Assembly (NCBI GenBank): GCA_902572605.1
Contig: CACGGD010000002.1
Coordinates: forward strand, 124,001 to 188,000
DNA length: 64,000 nucleotides
Source: an uncultured Pelagibacteraceae bacterium
Lineage (GTDB): Bacteria > Pseudomonadota > Alphaproteobacteria > Pelagibacterales > Pelagibacteraceae
Reading direction: 5' to 3'
In this document: positions 9,786-17,734 of the stretch, one piece after another
Numbering within the stretch: the first letter of the stretch is position 1
Layout of the letters: each line of letters begins with the position of its first letter
Made by a program: the position numbers and the translations under genes
Notes under the pieces: model-generated
What the model was told of the DNA's origin: nothing
The model's database searches: none
The model's input: only the letters and a program-made list of their open reading frames with translations

Positions 9786-9814
9786 TTGGATTTATTAGTG
9801 TTTCATGATAAATA
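9786..9814 (+). promoter_or_regulatory. candidate sigma70 promoter for tRNA-Thr
   Basis: TTGGAT and TAAATA are spaced by 17 nt, ending 8 nt before the first base of tRNA-Thr, so transcription would start essentially at the tRNA 5' end. Upstream in the same 136-nt gap are two small inverted repeats (TTGAAA-acc-TTTCAA at 9740-9754 and ATCCT-gaaa-AGGAT just before the -35) with no known role. Confidence 0.5.
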
Positions 9815-9822
9815 ATCCGCAA

Positions 9823-9898
9823 GCCCTCATAGCTCAATTGGTAGAGCAATTGATTTGTAATCAATAGGTTCGCGGTTCGAGTCCGTGTGAGGGCACCA
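9823..9898 (+). tRNA. tRNA-Thr (TGT anticodon)
   Basis: Plus-strand cloverleaf beginning GCCCTCATAGCTCAATTGG, anticodon arm TTGATTTGTAATCAA (anticodon TGT), T-arm CGGTTCGAGTCCG and acceptor TGAGGGC, then A and an encoded CCA. It stands alone and ends 2 nt before the converging metallophosphoesterase-like gene. Confidence 0.97.
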
Positions 9899-9900
9899 GA

Positions 9901-10923
9901 TTAAATTTGATTGTTTTTTTCGACAAGAATCTTATTTTTACGTCTACTTCTTAATAATAAAATTACTAATGAAAAAATAATTAAAAATATTATTGAAATC
10001 CCTACATAGAGTTTTTTCCACTTCACAAGAAAAAACTTCTCTCTCGCAAAATCTTTAAACTCAGACTCAAATTCTAATGATAATCCTCTTGTGTTATATT
10101 GAATTAAATTTTTTGGTAATATGTCATAATCTTCGATAGTTGAATAATCACCTTTAATTAGTAAATTTTCTTTTAAAATATTCACTACAACAAAAGATGC
10201 TTTTGGATCACCATTTCCCATTCCAACAGAATATGCTTCTAAATTTTCAATTTTGTCACTCCAGTAAATTAAATTTACATTTTGTTTGCCGTAAGCAATG
10301 GACTCAACTAAGTCTCTGAAATATTGTCTTTTTGAATTTCCTGCAAATATAAAGTCAACTTTATCTTTTATAGCAGGATATATATCTTCAAAATAATAGC
10401 TTTTATCATGCATGTAAGGTTTTGGATCGATTATTGTATCATCCCAGATTCGATGATGAGTAAGTAGAATTGTTGGTCCATTTTGAAAATCATCTTTCAA
10501 ACTTTCCTCTAAAAATTTGATTATATTTTCTTTGCTATCCGAAGAATCTAACAATATAAACTTAACATCTTTCTCAACAATCACTTTATTAAGATATCCA
10601 ACATTTGTTATATAATTTTCTTTTGAAATTCTTAATTCATTATTGCCTGGAGAGAAGAATATTTTAGTATCAATAATTGTATTAAAATAATCAAAAATAT
10701 CTTTGTTTTGTAAATCAGAGTCACCTAATAAAAAAATGTAGTCAGCATTATGGGAATTAACTTTTTCTGCAAACTTATTTAGTTTTTTTTGATCTTTGGT
10801 AATCGGATATAAATGGCCAGCAACTATGAACTTGGTTCCAGAGTTAAGATCTTCTGCATATAGCTTAGAAATATTAAAAAATATAATTAAAACAGTTATT
10901 GATATGAATTTAATAGCTTTCAT
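9901..10923 (-). CDS. membrane-anchored calcineurin-like metallophosphoesterase homologue (degenerate)
   Basis: Last gene of the DUF4956-VTC-CotH operon, 9 nt after the CotH-like gene. An N-terminal signal peptide (MKAIKFISITVLIIFFNISKLYA), a globular domain of about 270 residues and a C-terminal transmembrane segment near 306-326 followed by basic residues place the domain outside the inner membrane. The phosphoesterase pattern is visible: LLGDSDL near 65-71, SPGNNEL near 91-97 (usual GNHE) and LLTHHRIWDD near 153-162, but the last motif reads FAGNSKRQ instead of GHxH. Several metal ligands are therefore changed, so it may be inactive, altered, or a binding protein. A role on phosphorylated products of the neighbouring genes is inference only. 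Confidence 0.65.
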   Translation of the reverse strand: MKAIKFISITVLIIFFNISKLYAEDLNSGTKFIVAGHLYPITKDQKKLNKFAEKVNSHNADYIFLLGDSDLQNKDIFDYFNTIIDTKIFFSPGNNELRISKENYITNVGYLNKVIVEKDVKFILLDSSDSKENIIKFLEESLKDDFQNGPTILLTHHRIWDDTIIDPKPYMHDKSYYFEDIYPAIKDKVDFIFAGNSKRQYFRDLVESIAYGKQNVNLIYWSDKIENLEAYSVGMGNGDPKASFVVVNILKENLLIKGDYSTIEDYDILPKNLIQYNTRGLSLEFESEFKDFAREKFFLVKWKKLYVGISIIFLIIFSLVILLLRSRRKNKILVEKNNQI

Positions 10924-10932
10924 TTATTAATA

Positions 10933-13581
10933 CTACATAAAATTCTTAAAATTAAAATCTACAGAAGGTATATCACGATTATTAACTTTAATGCTAGAAC
11001 CTTTTTCCACTAAATATTTTTCTTCGCTATTAGAAACCAAAATATCTTTAATATTAATTTTTGAAGGTCCGTATTCATTTTTTTTCATATAAGAAACTAC
11101 ACCGTACCTTGTATTGGAAATCTTTACATTATTTGCCTCAAGACTTGAATTGTCTTTGCTGGCTAACCCTATCTTACTATTAAACACTGAAATGTCATTA
11201 ATGCTAATTTTACTTTTCTCACCCACACTAATGGCTTTATCTCCTGCTCCATAAATGATTATTTCTTTTAACTCAACTTCACTACCTGAAAAATCTAATG
11301 CATCATTGCCGGATTCTTGGAAATTTAATTTTGACATTACTCCTTTACTAAAATCTATGTCTACCGCATCTAAATTAACATCTTTAAAAATACAGTTTTT
11401 TAATACAAAATTTGATCTTATTATATTTAAATAATCATCTCCTACTATATTTTCTAAAAATTTAGAATTCTTAATTCTCACATCAGACTGATAAAAATTT
11501 ATCGATCCCAATAAACCTAATCCAGATAATTGCGGGGGAGCAGACATCCTATAAAATACAGTGTTGTCAATTTCTGAAACTTCATTAGCATTAATAACTA
11601 CTATACCATAACCATTTTTTTCTGTTTTAGTGTTGTGATTTAAGCTGTTTGATCTAAATGATTTTATGTTTCCAATAAAATTAGACCTAATAAGAATTGG
11701 ATTTTCAGTCGTTCCGTTAAAGAAAATTGGTGATCGAGAAATAATATGACCTTGGTTTGAAAAAATAATTTCTGTACCTGGTTTAACTAAAACTCTGAAA
11801 TTTGAAGGAATGTAAATTGGTTCATTAATTTCTATCTTATCTGTGTCAAAGATTATATTTTTGTCTTCTATCTTTAAAAAAACATGTTTTTTCAAATTTT
11901 CTAAATCTCCTGTATATAAAGTAGATAGATAATTATTCACTGTATTAGACCAAAAAGCGATTGTAGCTGTTCTATGTTTAGTTTGACCTAAAATTTTATA
12001 TACTATCTTTAGGCTATCCAAGTTTTCTTTATTACACAAATTTTCACTTAAACAATCTATTTTAATCAGTTCTAGTTTTGTAGCTTTGTTTAAAAGTTTG
12101 CCTTTTAAATATATAGGTTTTTTAAAAACACTAACATCTTCATCTTTCTCTTTAATGCCAATAATTTGTACGGGTAATCTTTGTAAATTTGAAGCATTAA
12201 GGAGTAATGAATTTTTTTTACCTTCAATGAAGTTAAGATTAACTCCTTGTATTGGGTTAAGAGTTTTTTCAATTTCACTTCTATATTTTTCTATATACTC
12301 CAAAGAAAAAATATTCTCACCTGGATAATTTTGATTTAAAACTTTTTCGTATTTTTTGAATTCTTCAGAATTTTTACCTATAATTCCACGAATATAATTT
12401 TTTTTTGACATACGAGACAAGTCTTTTAAATACATTTCAAAAAAAGATCTGTCATTGAACAATAAAGAAAGAAAGTATTTTTGATCCATAGAATGTGAAA
12501 AGTTTCTTGGACTTAAATCAGCCCACCAACTGTTTATTTGAGATTGATTAAGATCAATGTGAACTTCTCTACCTATTGGCTCAAGAAGTTTAGTAACTGG
12601 ATTGTAGTAAAATTTAAGGTCTCTCCAATCAAATTCTATTGATCCTAATACAGCCTTTGCAGCCATTAGTTTTGATAATTGCTCCAAGTCGAATATTTCT
12701 GATAATTGTTTGGAATTTTGTCTAAAGCTCTCTAAAAGAGTTATAGCTTCATTTAAATACATTTCCTGCTCTGTATTCTTCTTGCTGTCTTTAAATTGAA
12801 CAGGTTTAATTTCTGATCTCCAAAATGAACCTTCTAAATTATTTATACTCAATTTGTTTACATTGTTTGCTTCATTAATCCATAAATTTTTATTAAAACC
12901 TATGATAGGACCCTCACGTCTATTATTAGACTCCAAAAGTTCTTTTGAGTGTTGCTCCTCTAAATTATAAATTCCTAAATTATTTCCATTTAAAACAAAA
13001 TTTACAAATCTAGTTCTGTGAGCTATTAACCCCTCATCTTTTAAAACTTTCATAAATAACCACTCATGCAAATATCCTCTTGTCTTAGAGTGTTGTAAAG
13101 AAAACCTTTTTAAATTGAATATAGTTTTCAATTCATTTTGTTCTTCGTCCATTTTAATTTTGAAAGACCATTTTAAGGGGTGTTTCCAGTGATCTTCGTG
13201 AACACCTTTCAATTTTGCTTTAATCTTAAAATCTTTATTATCGTAATTAAGAGTTGCAATAACCCACTTATGCATGTCCTCACTAGCCCTAAATGACTGT
13301 AAACTTTCATTCCGAGTTTCTAAAATTTTTTGATAATTTCTGTAATTCATGTCAATAACTAATTTATCAATATCATAAAAATTAGAATATAATCTGTTTG
13401 CAATTGTCTCTGAGATATCATTTAAAAATAGTTTTGTTTTTTTATTAAAATCATATTTTTCAGACCAAATACCAAGAAGAAAGAATATCGAAAATGATAA
13501 AAGTAAAAATATTGTATAAAATATTTTATATTTATAAAAAAATATTTTTTTTGATTTTTTTTTAATTGATTGAGCTTTCAT
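10933..13581 (-). CDS. CotH-kinase-like protein with C-terminal parallel beta-helix
   Basis: Large protein with an N-terminal transmembrane helix (about 20-38, YTIFLLLSFSIFFLLGIW), a CotH-like domain around 115-400 and a long repetitive C-terminal region (about 590-875) of short beta-strand repeats (INFYQSDVRIKNSKFLEN, FVLKNCIFKDVNLDAVDID) typical of a right-handed parallel beta-helix. CotH cues are KLKGVHEDHW..KWSFKIKMD, RFVNFVLNGNNLGIYNLEEQH and DWRDLKFYYNP. CotH proteins are atypical kinases that phosphorylate secreted proteins; whether this one is active is unsure because the usual WDxD-like metal site reads PIGREVHIDL. The ATG at 13581, 1 nt after the VTC stop, is preferred to the track's GTG at 13593. 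It lies with VTC and DUF4956 genes in one operon. Confidence 0.75.
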   Translation of the reverse strand: MKAQSIKKKSKKIFFYKYKIFYTIFLLLSFSIFFLLGIWSEKYDFNKKTKLFLNDISETIANRLYSNFYDIDKLVIDMNYRNYQKILETRNESLQSFRASEDMHKWVIATLNYDNKDFKIKAKLKGVHEDHWKHPLKWSFKIKMDEEQNELKTIFNLKRFSLQHSKTRGYLHEWLFMKVLKDEGLIAHRTRFVNFVLNGNNLGIYNLEEQHSKELLESNNRREGPIIGFNKNLWINEANNVNKLSINNLEGSFWRSEIKPVQFKDSKKNTEQEMYLNEAITLLESFRQNSKQLSEIFDLEQLSKLMAAKAVLGSIEFDWRDLKFYYNPVTKLLEPIGREVHIDLNQSQINSWWADLSPRNFSHSMDQKYFLSLLFNDRSFFEMYLKDLSRMSKKNYIRGIIGKNSEEFKKYEKVLNQNYPGENIFSLEYIEKYRSEIEKTLNPIQGVNLNFIEGKKNSLLLNASNLQRLPVQIIGIKEKDEDVSVFKKPIYLKGKLLNKATKLELIKIDCLSENLCNKENLDSLKIVYKILGQTKHRTATIAFWSNTVNNYLSTLYTGDLENLKKHVFLKIEDKNIIFDTDKIEINEPIYIPSNFRVLVKPGTEIIFSNQGHIISRSPIFFNGTTENPILIRSNFIGNIKSFRSNSLNHNTKTEKNGYGIVVINANEVSEIDNTVFYRMSAPPQLSGLGLLGSINFYQSDVRIKNSKFLENIVGDDYLNIIRSNFVLKNCIFKDVNLDAVDIDFSKGVMSKLNFQESGNDALDFSGSEVELKEIIIYGAGDKAISVGEKSKISINDISVFNSKIGLASKDNSSLEANNVKISNTRYGVVSYMKKNEYGPSKINIKDILVSNSEEKYLVEKGSSIKVNNRDIPSVDFNFKNFM

Positions 13582-13582
13582 T

Positions 13583-14275
13583 TTAAATTCCACTTACACT
13601 TCTTATCGAATTTATATATTTAGAGTTTCTACTAATTCTAAATGGAAGAGTTTTTAGCATCTCTTTGGATAAGTGGCTGCTGTCTCTGTCAAATTTGAAT
13701 TCTACAATAACATATTTTTGTATCAAAGTTTTTTTAACTAAATTAACCTTTTTGTAAAAACGTTGATCATATATATTGTGTAAAGTATCTATAGTTACTC
13801 TGAATTTTTTATTATAATTTTCATAATATTCTCTTTTGTATTGATTTATTATTTTAGGTTCACAATTGTTTTCAAAAATTATTTTTTCATAACCAGATAA
13901 ATTATCCTTTATAATTTCTTTTAGTTTCTTCAATCTTAGATTTGAATTAATTTTTAAACCGGGTACTTCAAATCTTCTTTTCCATCCAAAAATATTTCTT
14001 TTAAATTTAAATTCTAATTTCCCTTTTTTTTCTTCATTGAAATGAGAATACCATCTATATCTTACTTTCATCCTAGAACTGCTTCCGTAAATATTGTCCT
14101 TAAAAGCCTCATAATCGAAAGAGTCAAAATATATATTATTTACAATTCTATCTAAGTATCTTTTTTTAAAATTTTCTTTATTTAATTTTATCCAATTGAC
14201 TACTAAAGGATAATTTAAATCTTGAGTTATAAATTTAATTTCCAATCTGCTATCTTTAGGAACTAAATTATTCAT
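13583..14275 (-). CDS. VTC-domain (polyphosphate polymerase-like) protein
   Basis: Resembles the triphosphate-tunnel VTC domain that makes polyphosphate from ATP in yeast. Tunnel-type charged motifs appear in order: SRLEIKFI (9-16), RIVNNIYFDSFDYEAFKDN (43-61), SSRMKVRYRW (66-75), KLEFKFKR (86-93), FRVTIDT (about 158-164), VIVEFKFD (about 189-196) and SRNSKYINSI near the C-terminus. Most of the residues expected to line the tunnel seem present, so enzymatic activity is possible but not proven. The 230 residues equal the bare catalytic domain, with no SPX or membrane part; the DUF4956 protein encoded 8 nt upstream may supply the membrane anchor. Confidence 0.8.
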   Translation of the reverse strand: MNNLVPKDSRLEIKFITQDLNYPLVVNWIKLNKENFKKRYLDRIVNNIYFDSFDYEAFKDNIYGSSSRMKVRYRWYSHFNEEKKGKLEFKFKRNIFGWKRRFEVPGLKINSNLRLKKLKEIIKDNLSGYEKIIFENNCEPKIINQYKREYYENYNKKFRVTIDTLHNIYDQRFYKKVNLVKKTLIQKYVIVEFKFDRDSSHLSKEMLKTLPFRISRNSKYINSIRSVSGI

Positions 14276-14283
14276 GATAAAGT

Positions 14284-14970
14284 TTATATACTGGGAATTT
14301 GATTTTGATCAATATACGTCACTGAAATACCGGGAAAGTTTTTTCTCAAATTACCCATCATTTTTTCAATAGAATCAATTTTTTTTACACTAATCATATA
14401 AGTAGCTTCAATATTATTGTCTTTTGTATCAAATCTTCGTAAATCAAAATTATCAACTTCGTTCAAAATAATTTTATTAATTTTCTTTAACAGGTTTGCT
14501 TTATCTTTCAGTTTCTCGGTGTTTAATTCTAAGGATATAAACATATTTTTTTCAATAGATGATTTTCTGAAAATCTTAAACAACATCATAAATAATAAAA
14601 TCAAGACTACTGAGGTTAATGTTATCAAAGTTTGATTAGCACCAAAACCTAGGCCAGCAGCTATACAAATAAACAAATAAGATAGTTCTTCTGGTTCTTT
14701 AATGGGAGTTCTGAATCTTACTATTGAAAGAGCTCCTACCAAACCTAATGATAGTGCAAGAGATGATTTTACAATCGTGATAACAAGAGTTGTCGTTAAT
14801 AAAATAAAAGGGAATATATTACTAAACTCCTCTCGATTACTAATTGTTGAACCAAATTTCTTATAATGAATCTTTAAAAAGATAGATACTACTGCACCTA
14901 TCGCTAGGTTTATAAATAACGAAGTAAAGGAAATCGGGGCAGACTCAGTTAATTGAAAATTTTCAAACAT
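14284..14970 (-). CDS. DUF4956 family membrane protein
   Basis: First gene of the four-gene operon. Residues 1-130 hold about four hydrophobic segments (near 15-33, 52-68, 70-84 and 98-131), and the rest (about 135-228) is a soluble domain. The phrase SLALSLGLVGALSIVRFRTPIKEPEEL near 70-96, between membrane segments, is the mark of the DUF4956 family. Members of this family are often encoded beside VTC-domain and CotH proteins, as here, but I know of no assigned biochemical function. An acceptor or channel for polyphosphate or a regulator of the VTC protein is speculation from context. Confidence 0.8.
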   Translation of the reverse strand: MFENFQLTESAPISFTSLFINLAIGAVVSIFLKIHYKKFGSTISNREEFSNIFPFILLTTTLVITIVKSSLALSLGLVGALSIVRFRTPIKEPEELSYLFICIAAGLGFGANQTLITLTSVVLILLFMMLFKIFRKSSIEKNMFISLELNTEKLKDKANLLKKINKIILNEVDNFDLRRFDTKDNNIEATYMISVKKIDSIEKMMGNLRKNFPGISVTYIDQNQIPSI

Positions 14971-15084
14971 ACATTTTTATACATTAATAAATAATAAATA
15001 TCGACTTTTTATATTTAGTGTTGATCAAGCAAATTCATATTATAATAAAATTATTTTAAACAAAACGCTTAAATAAATAGCTAG

Positions 15085-15852
15085 TTAAAAAGTTTCTTTT
15101 CTTAATTGCTCCAATTTAATTTTTTTTTGGAGACTTGTATTTTTGTCATATAGTAAATTAAATTTAATTTTATTGTTTACTTTTACATAAATAGTTTTGG
15201 CATTTCTTATCTCAATATTGTCAGCAACAGCGCTTATAGGTCTTTTAACGGGATTTAAGTTTTTTATAATTATTTTTGATCTATCACTAGCAATTTTACC
15301 TTTCCATCTACGAGGGCGAAAAGCGCTTATAGGTGCAATAGAAATTTTTTTTGAATTTAAATTCAATATTGGCCCAGAAACAGATAAGTTATAGGCGGTG
15401 CTTCCTGCAGGAGTTGAAACTAATACTCCATCTGAAATTAATTTTTTAATTAGGTATTTAGAACCATTTTTAATTGAAATTGAAGCAGCTTGTCTACTTT
15501 GTCTCAAAATTGATACCTCGTTTATTGCTAGAGATTTTTTGATTTTGTTTTTAGTAACTACTCTCATCTCTAATGGAGAGATACTTGTCATTTTTGCATT
15601 AGATAAATTTTTAATAATATTTTTTTTTGAAAATTTATTCATCAAAAAACCATAGTTGCCAGAATTAATTCCATAAAATAAGTTTGACTTTTTTTTATTT
15701 CTTTTCAAAACCTGTAACATAAAACCATCGCCTCCAATTACTATTACTAAATTTTGTCTTTTAATAAGGTTATCTTCTATAATTCTTAATAAAAAATTTT
15801 TTATCTTTATAGACTTTGTGTTTTTATCCGAGATTATAGTCGTTTTAATCAT
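15085..15852 (-). CDS. nadK: NAD kinase
   Basis: Phosphorylates NAD to NADP in the cytoplasm. The family motifs are present: the nucleotide-binding VIVIGGDGFMLQVLKRN near 37-53 (GGDG), GINSGNYGFLMN near 62-73 and GVLVSTPAGSTAYNLSVSGPILN near 141-163, then PISAFRPRRWKG. The 255 residues agree with the proteobacterial short form. It is transcribed away from tRNA-Leu and towards the DUF4956 operon, with 114 nt between. Confidence 0.95.
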   Translation of the reverse strand: MIKTTIISDKNTKSIKIKNFLLRIIEDNLIKRQNLVIVIGGDGFMLQVLKRNKKKSNLFYGINSGNYGFLMNKFSKKNIIKNLSNAKMTSISPLEMRVVTKNKIKKSLAINEVSILRQSRQAASISIKNGSKYLIKKLISDGVLVSTPAGSTAYNLSVSGPILNLNSKKISIAPISAFRPRRWKGKIASDRSKIIIKNLNPVKRPISAVADNIEIRNAKTIYVKVNNKIKFNLLYDKNTSLQKKIKLEQLRKETF

Positions 15853-15860
15853 TTTAAATA

Positions 15861-15946
15861 TGGTGCCCTCGGCCAGACTCGAACTGGCACTCCCAAAAGG
15901 GCAAGGATTTTAAGTCCTTTGTGTCTACCAATTTCACCACGAGGGC
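15861..15946 (-). tRNA. tRNA-Leu (TAA anticodon)
   Basis: Minus-strand class II tRNA beginning GCCCTCGTGGTGAAATTGG, anticodon loop CTTAAAA (anticodon TAA), a long variable arm around GCCCTTTTGGGAGT, T-loop GTTCGAGTC and acceptor CGAGGGC, then A and an encoded CCA. It sits just upstream of nadK on the same strand. Confidence 0.97.
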
Positions 15947-16009
15947 ACATTATTATTTTGTTAATGACATTTATATTATTTTATTAATCTTATAAAGTAT
16001 AATTATCTA

Positions 16010-16963
16010 ATGAAAAAAATCTTACTATATAACTCTGGTGGAGGTTTAGGTGACTCAATACAATTGTTTACCTTAATATTGAGCCTTCAAAATCATTTTA
16101 AATCCTCAGAATTTTTTTATTTAGGGTCACATGCAAATCATTTTGTCGGCAAATTAAAAGAATTTAATATTAATATTAAAACACTAGACTTAAGCTTAAA
16201 ATACTTCGGTTTCAGATGGTGGCACTTTTTCCTAGCAAAAAAGAGATTTACCGATCAAAACTTAGATAAGATAGATTTAATCATAGATCTACAATCCAAA
16301 TTAAGAAATACAATAATTTTAAATAAAATACCTCATGATAATTTTTATTCATCGACTTTTAATTTTAGATTCTGCACTAAAAAAAAAGACTATTCATCGA
16401 AGGATCATCTAATAAATTTGGATAAGTTCTTTGATACAAATATCAAGGTATTAATGTTTAACTTAAAAAAGATATCAGAAAAATATATAAATGAAGCTAA
16501 AAGATTATTGCCAGATAAAAATTATGTTGGATTTTCTATTACTCAAGGTAATGTTTATAGAAAAAAAAATTGGTCAATCAATAAATTTATAGATCTTGCA
16601 AATAAGATTGATGAAATTAATAAGGTGCCAGTTTTTTTTATTGAAAGAGATGAGATAGAGTTAATAGAAAAAATAAAGTCTCAAGTACCTAATGCTTTAT
16701 TTCCGGAACATCAGTCCAAAATTTCCTGTCCAGCTCTAGTAACAGCACTTGCTTCAAGACTGAGTTTAGCTATATCAATTGATAACGGAGTGATGCATAT
16801 GATGGGATTAGCTAATATTCCAATGATTGTTTTATTTGGACCTACCGATGCAGAAAAATTTGCTCCAAAAATTAATTCTATTAAAATCTTAGATAGTAAG
16901 CAGATGTATAAATCTAAAAATATTGATACGATAACAACTCATGATGTTTTTAAATTGATTTAA
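16010..16963 (+). CDS. glycosyltransferase family 9 (heptosyltransferase-like)
   Basis: GT9 family transferase, in LPS biosynthesis usually adding heptose from ADP-heptose to the inner core. Supporting segments are the N-terminal LLYNSGGGLGDSIQLFTLILSL (GGGLGD loop), VGFSITQGNVYRKKNW near 178-193, then ALASRLSLAISIDNGVMHMMGLANIPMIVLFGPTDAEKFAP, the C-terminal nucleotide-sugar motif with DNG in place of the usual DTG/DSG. Length 317 is normal. Its 3' end overlaps the converging CinA-like gene by 4 nt. The sugar donor cannot be told from sequence. Confidence 0.85.
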   Translation: MKKILLYNSGGGLGDSIQLFTLILSLQNHFKSSEFFYLGSHANHFVGKLKEFNINIKTLDLSLKYFGFRWWHFFLAKKRFTDQNLDKIDLIIDLQSKLRNTIILNKIPHDNFYSSTFNFRFCTKKKDYSSKDHLINLDKFFDTNIKVLMFNLKKISEKYINEAKRLLPDKNYVGFSITQGNVYRKKNWSINKFIDLANKIDEINKVPVFFIERDEIELIEKIKSQVPNALFPEHQSKISCPALVTALASRLSLAISIDNGVMHMMGLANIPMIVLFGPTDAEKFAPKINSIKILDSKQMYKSKNIDTITTHDVFKLI

Positions 16964-17718
16964 ATTTTTAATATTTCAATCTTTTTCAGTCTAGCTAAAT
17001 TAATTAAATCTCGATTAACTTTTTGTAGTTTTATTTTTGATGTTGATCTTGTCACAATAGAAACTCCTATTTTTCCTAATCTAAAAAAAGGATAGCTTCC
17101 TATATCAACAAATTTTTTATTTTTTTTTTGTATAATGCCTAATTGTTTAGAAATATTACTTTCAACTGTAAAAAGATTTAATGTTTTGCTATGAATTGTT
17201 GAACCTTTAATTAAATAGCGTTTACAGTTTTCAATCATGGAATTTAAGATAGATGGTACTCCTGGTAAAGAAAATACATTCTTAATTATAAAACCTGGAG
17301 CAGCACTTGAGGGATTATAAATTAATTTTGCCCCGCTAGGCATTTTAGCCATTTTTTTTCTACCATCATTAAATTTTGACTTCCCATAATAATTTTCTAA
17401 AATTTTAAACGCCTCTTTATGATATTCATATTTTATTTTAAAAGCTTTTGAAATAGATTCTGCCGTTATATCATCATGGGTTGGACCTATACCTCCTGTA
17501 GTAAAAACATAATTAAAATTTTTTGATAGTTCTAATACATTTTTAACTAACACTTTCTGTAAATCAGGAATAATTCTCACCTCGTTTACAGAGATTCCAC
17601 ATTTTGAATTTAGCCAATTTGATATAAATGCAGTATTTTTATCTTGTGTTCTTCCAGAGAGAATTTCGTTGCCTATAATTAAAATTGCAGCATTTACTTT
17701 TTTGTTTTTTTTCTTCAT
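16960..17718 (-). CDS. CinA-family N-terminal (molybdopterin-binding-like) domain protein
   Basis: Protein with the MoCF/CinA N-terminal fold: AAILIIGNEILSGRTQDKNTAFISNWL near 9-35, VFTTGGIGPTHDDITAESISKAF near 85-107 and SLPGVPSILNSMI near 150-165. In the family this domain can hydrolyse ADP-ribose or FAD-like pyrophosphates. The C-terminal nicotinamide-nucleotide amidase domain of full CinA (about 400 residues) is absent; the ORF ends at 252 residues, like other stand-alone forms. Its start is only 16 nt from the divergent sfsA start, so the two promoters must overlap coding sequence. Confidence 0.85.
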   Translation of the reverse strand: MKKKNKKVNAAILIIGNEILSGRTQDKNTAFISNWLNSKCGISVNEVRIIPDLQKVLVKNVLELSKNFNYVFTTGGIGPTHDDITAESISKAFKIKYEYHKEAFKILENYYGKSKFNDGRKKMAKMPSGAKLIYNPSSAAPGFIIKNVFSLPGVPSILNSMIENCKRYLIKGSTIHSKTLNLFTVESNISKQLGIIQKKNKKFVDIGSYPFFRLGKIGVSIVTRSTSKIKLQKVNRDLINLARLKKIEILKI

Positions 17719-17734
17719 AGATTGATAATTATAT

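Noticed and set aside
9720-9786. Small inverted repeats upstream of tRNA-Thr as a non-coding RNA
   Set aside because: Stems of 5-6 bp in AT-rich DNA give no support for a defined RNA; kept only as a remark in the promoter entry.
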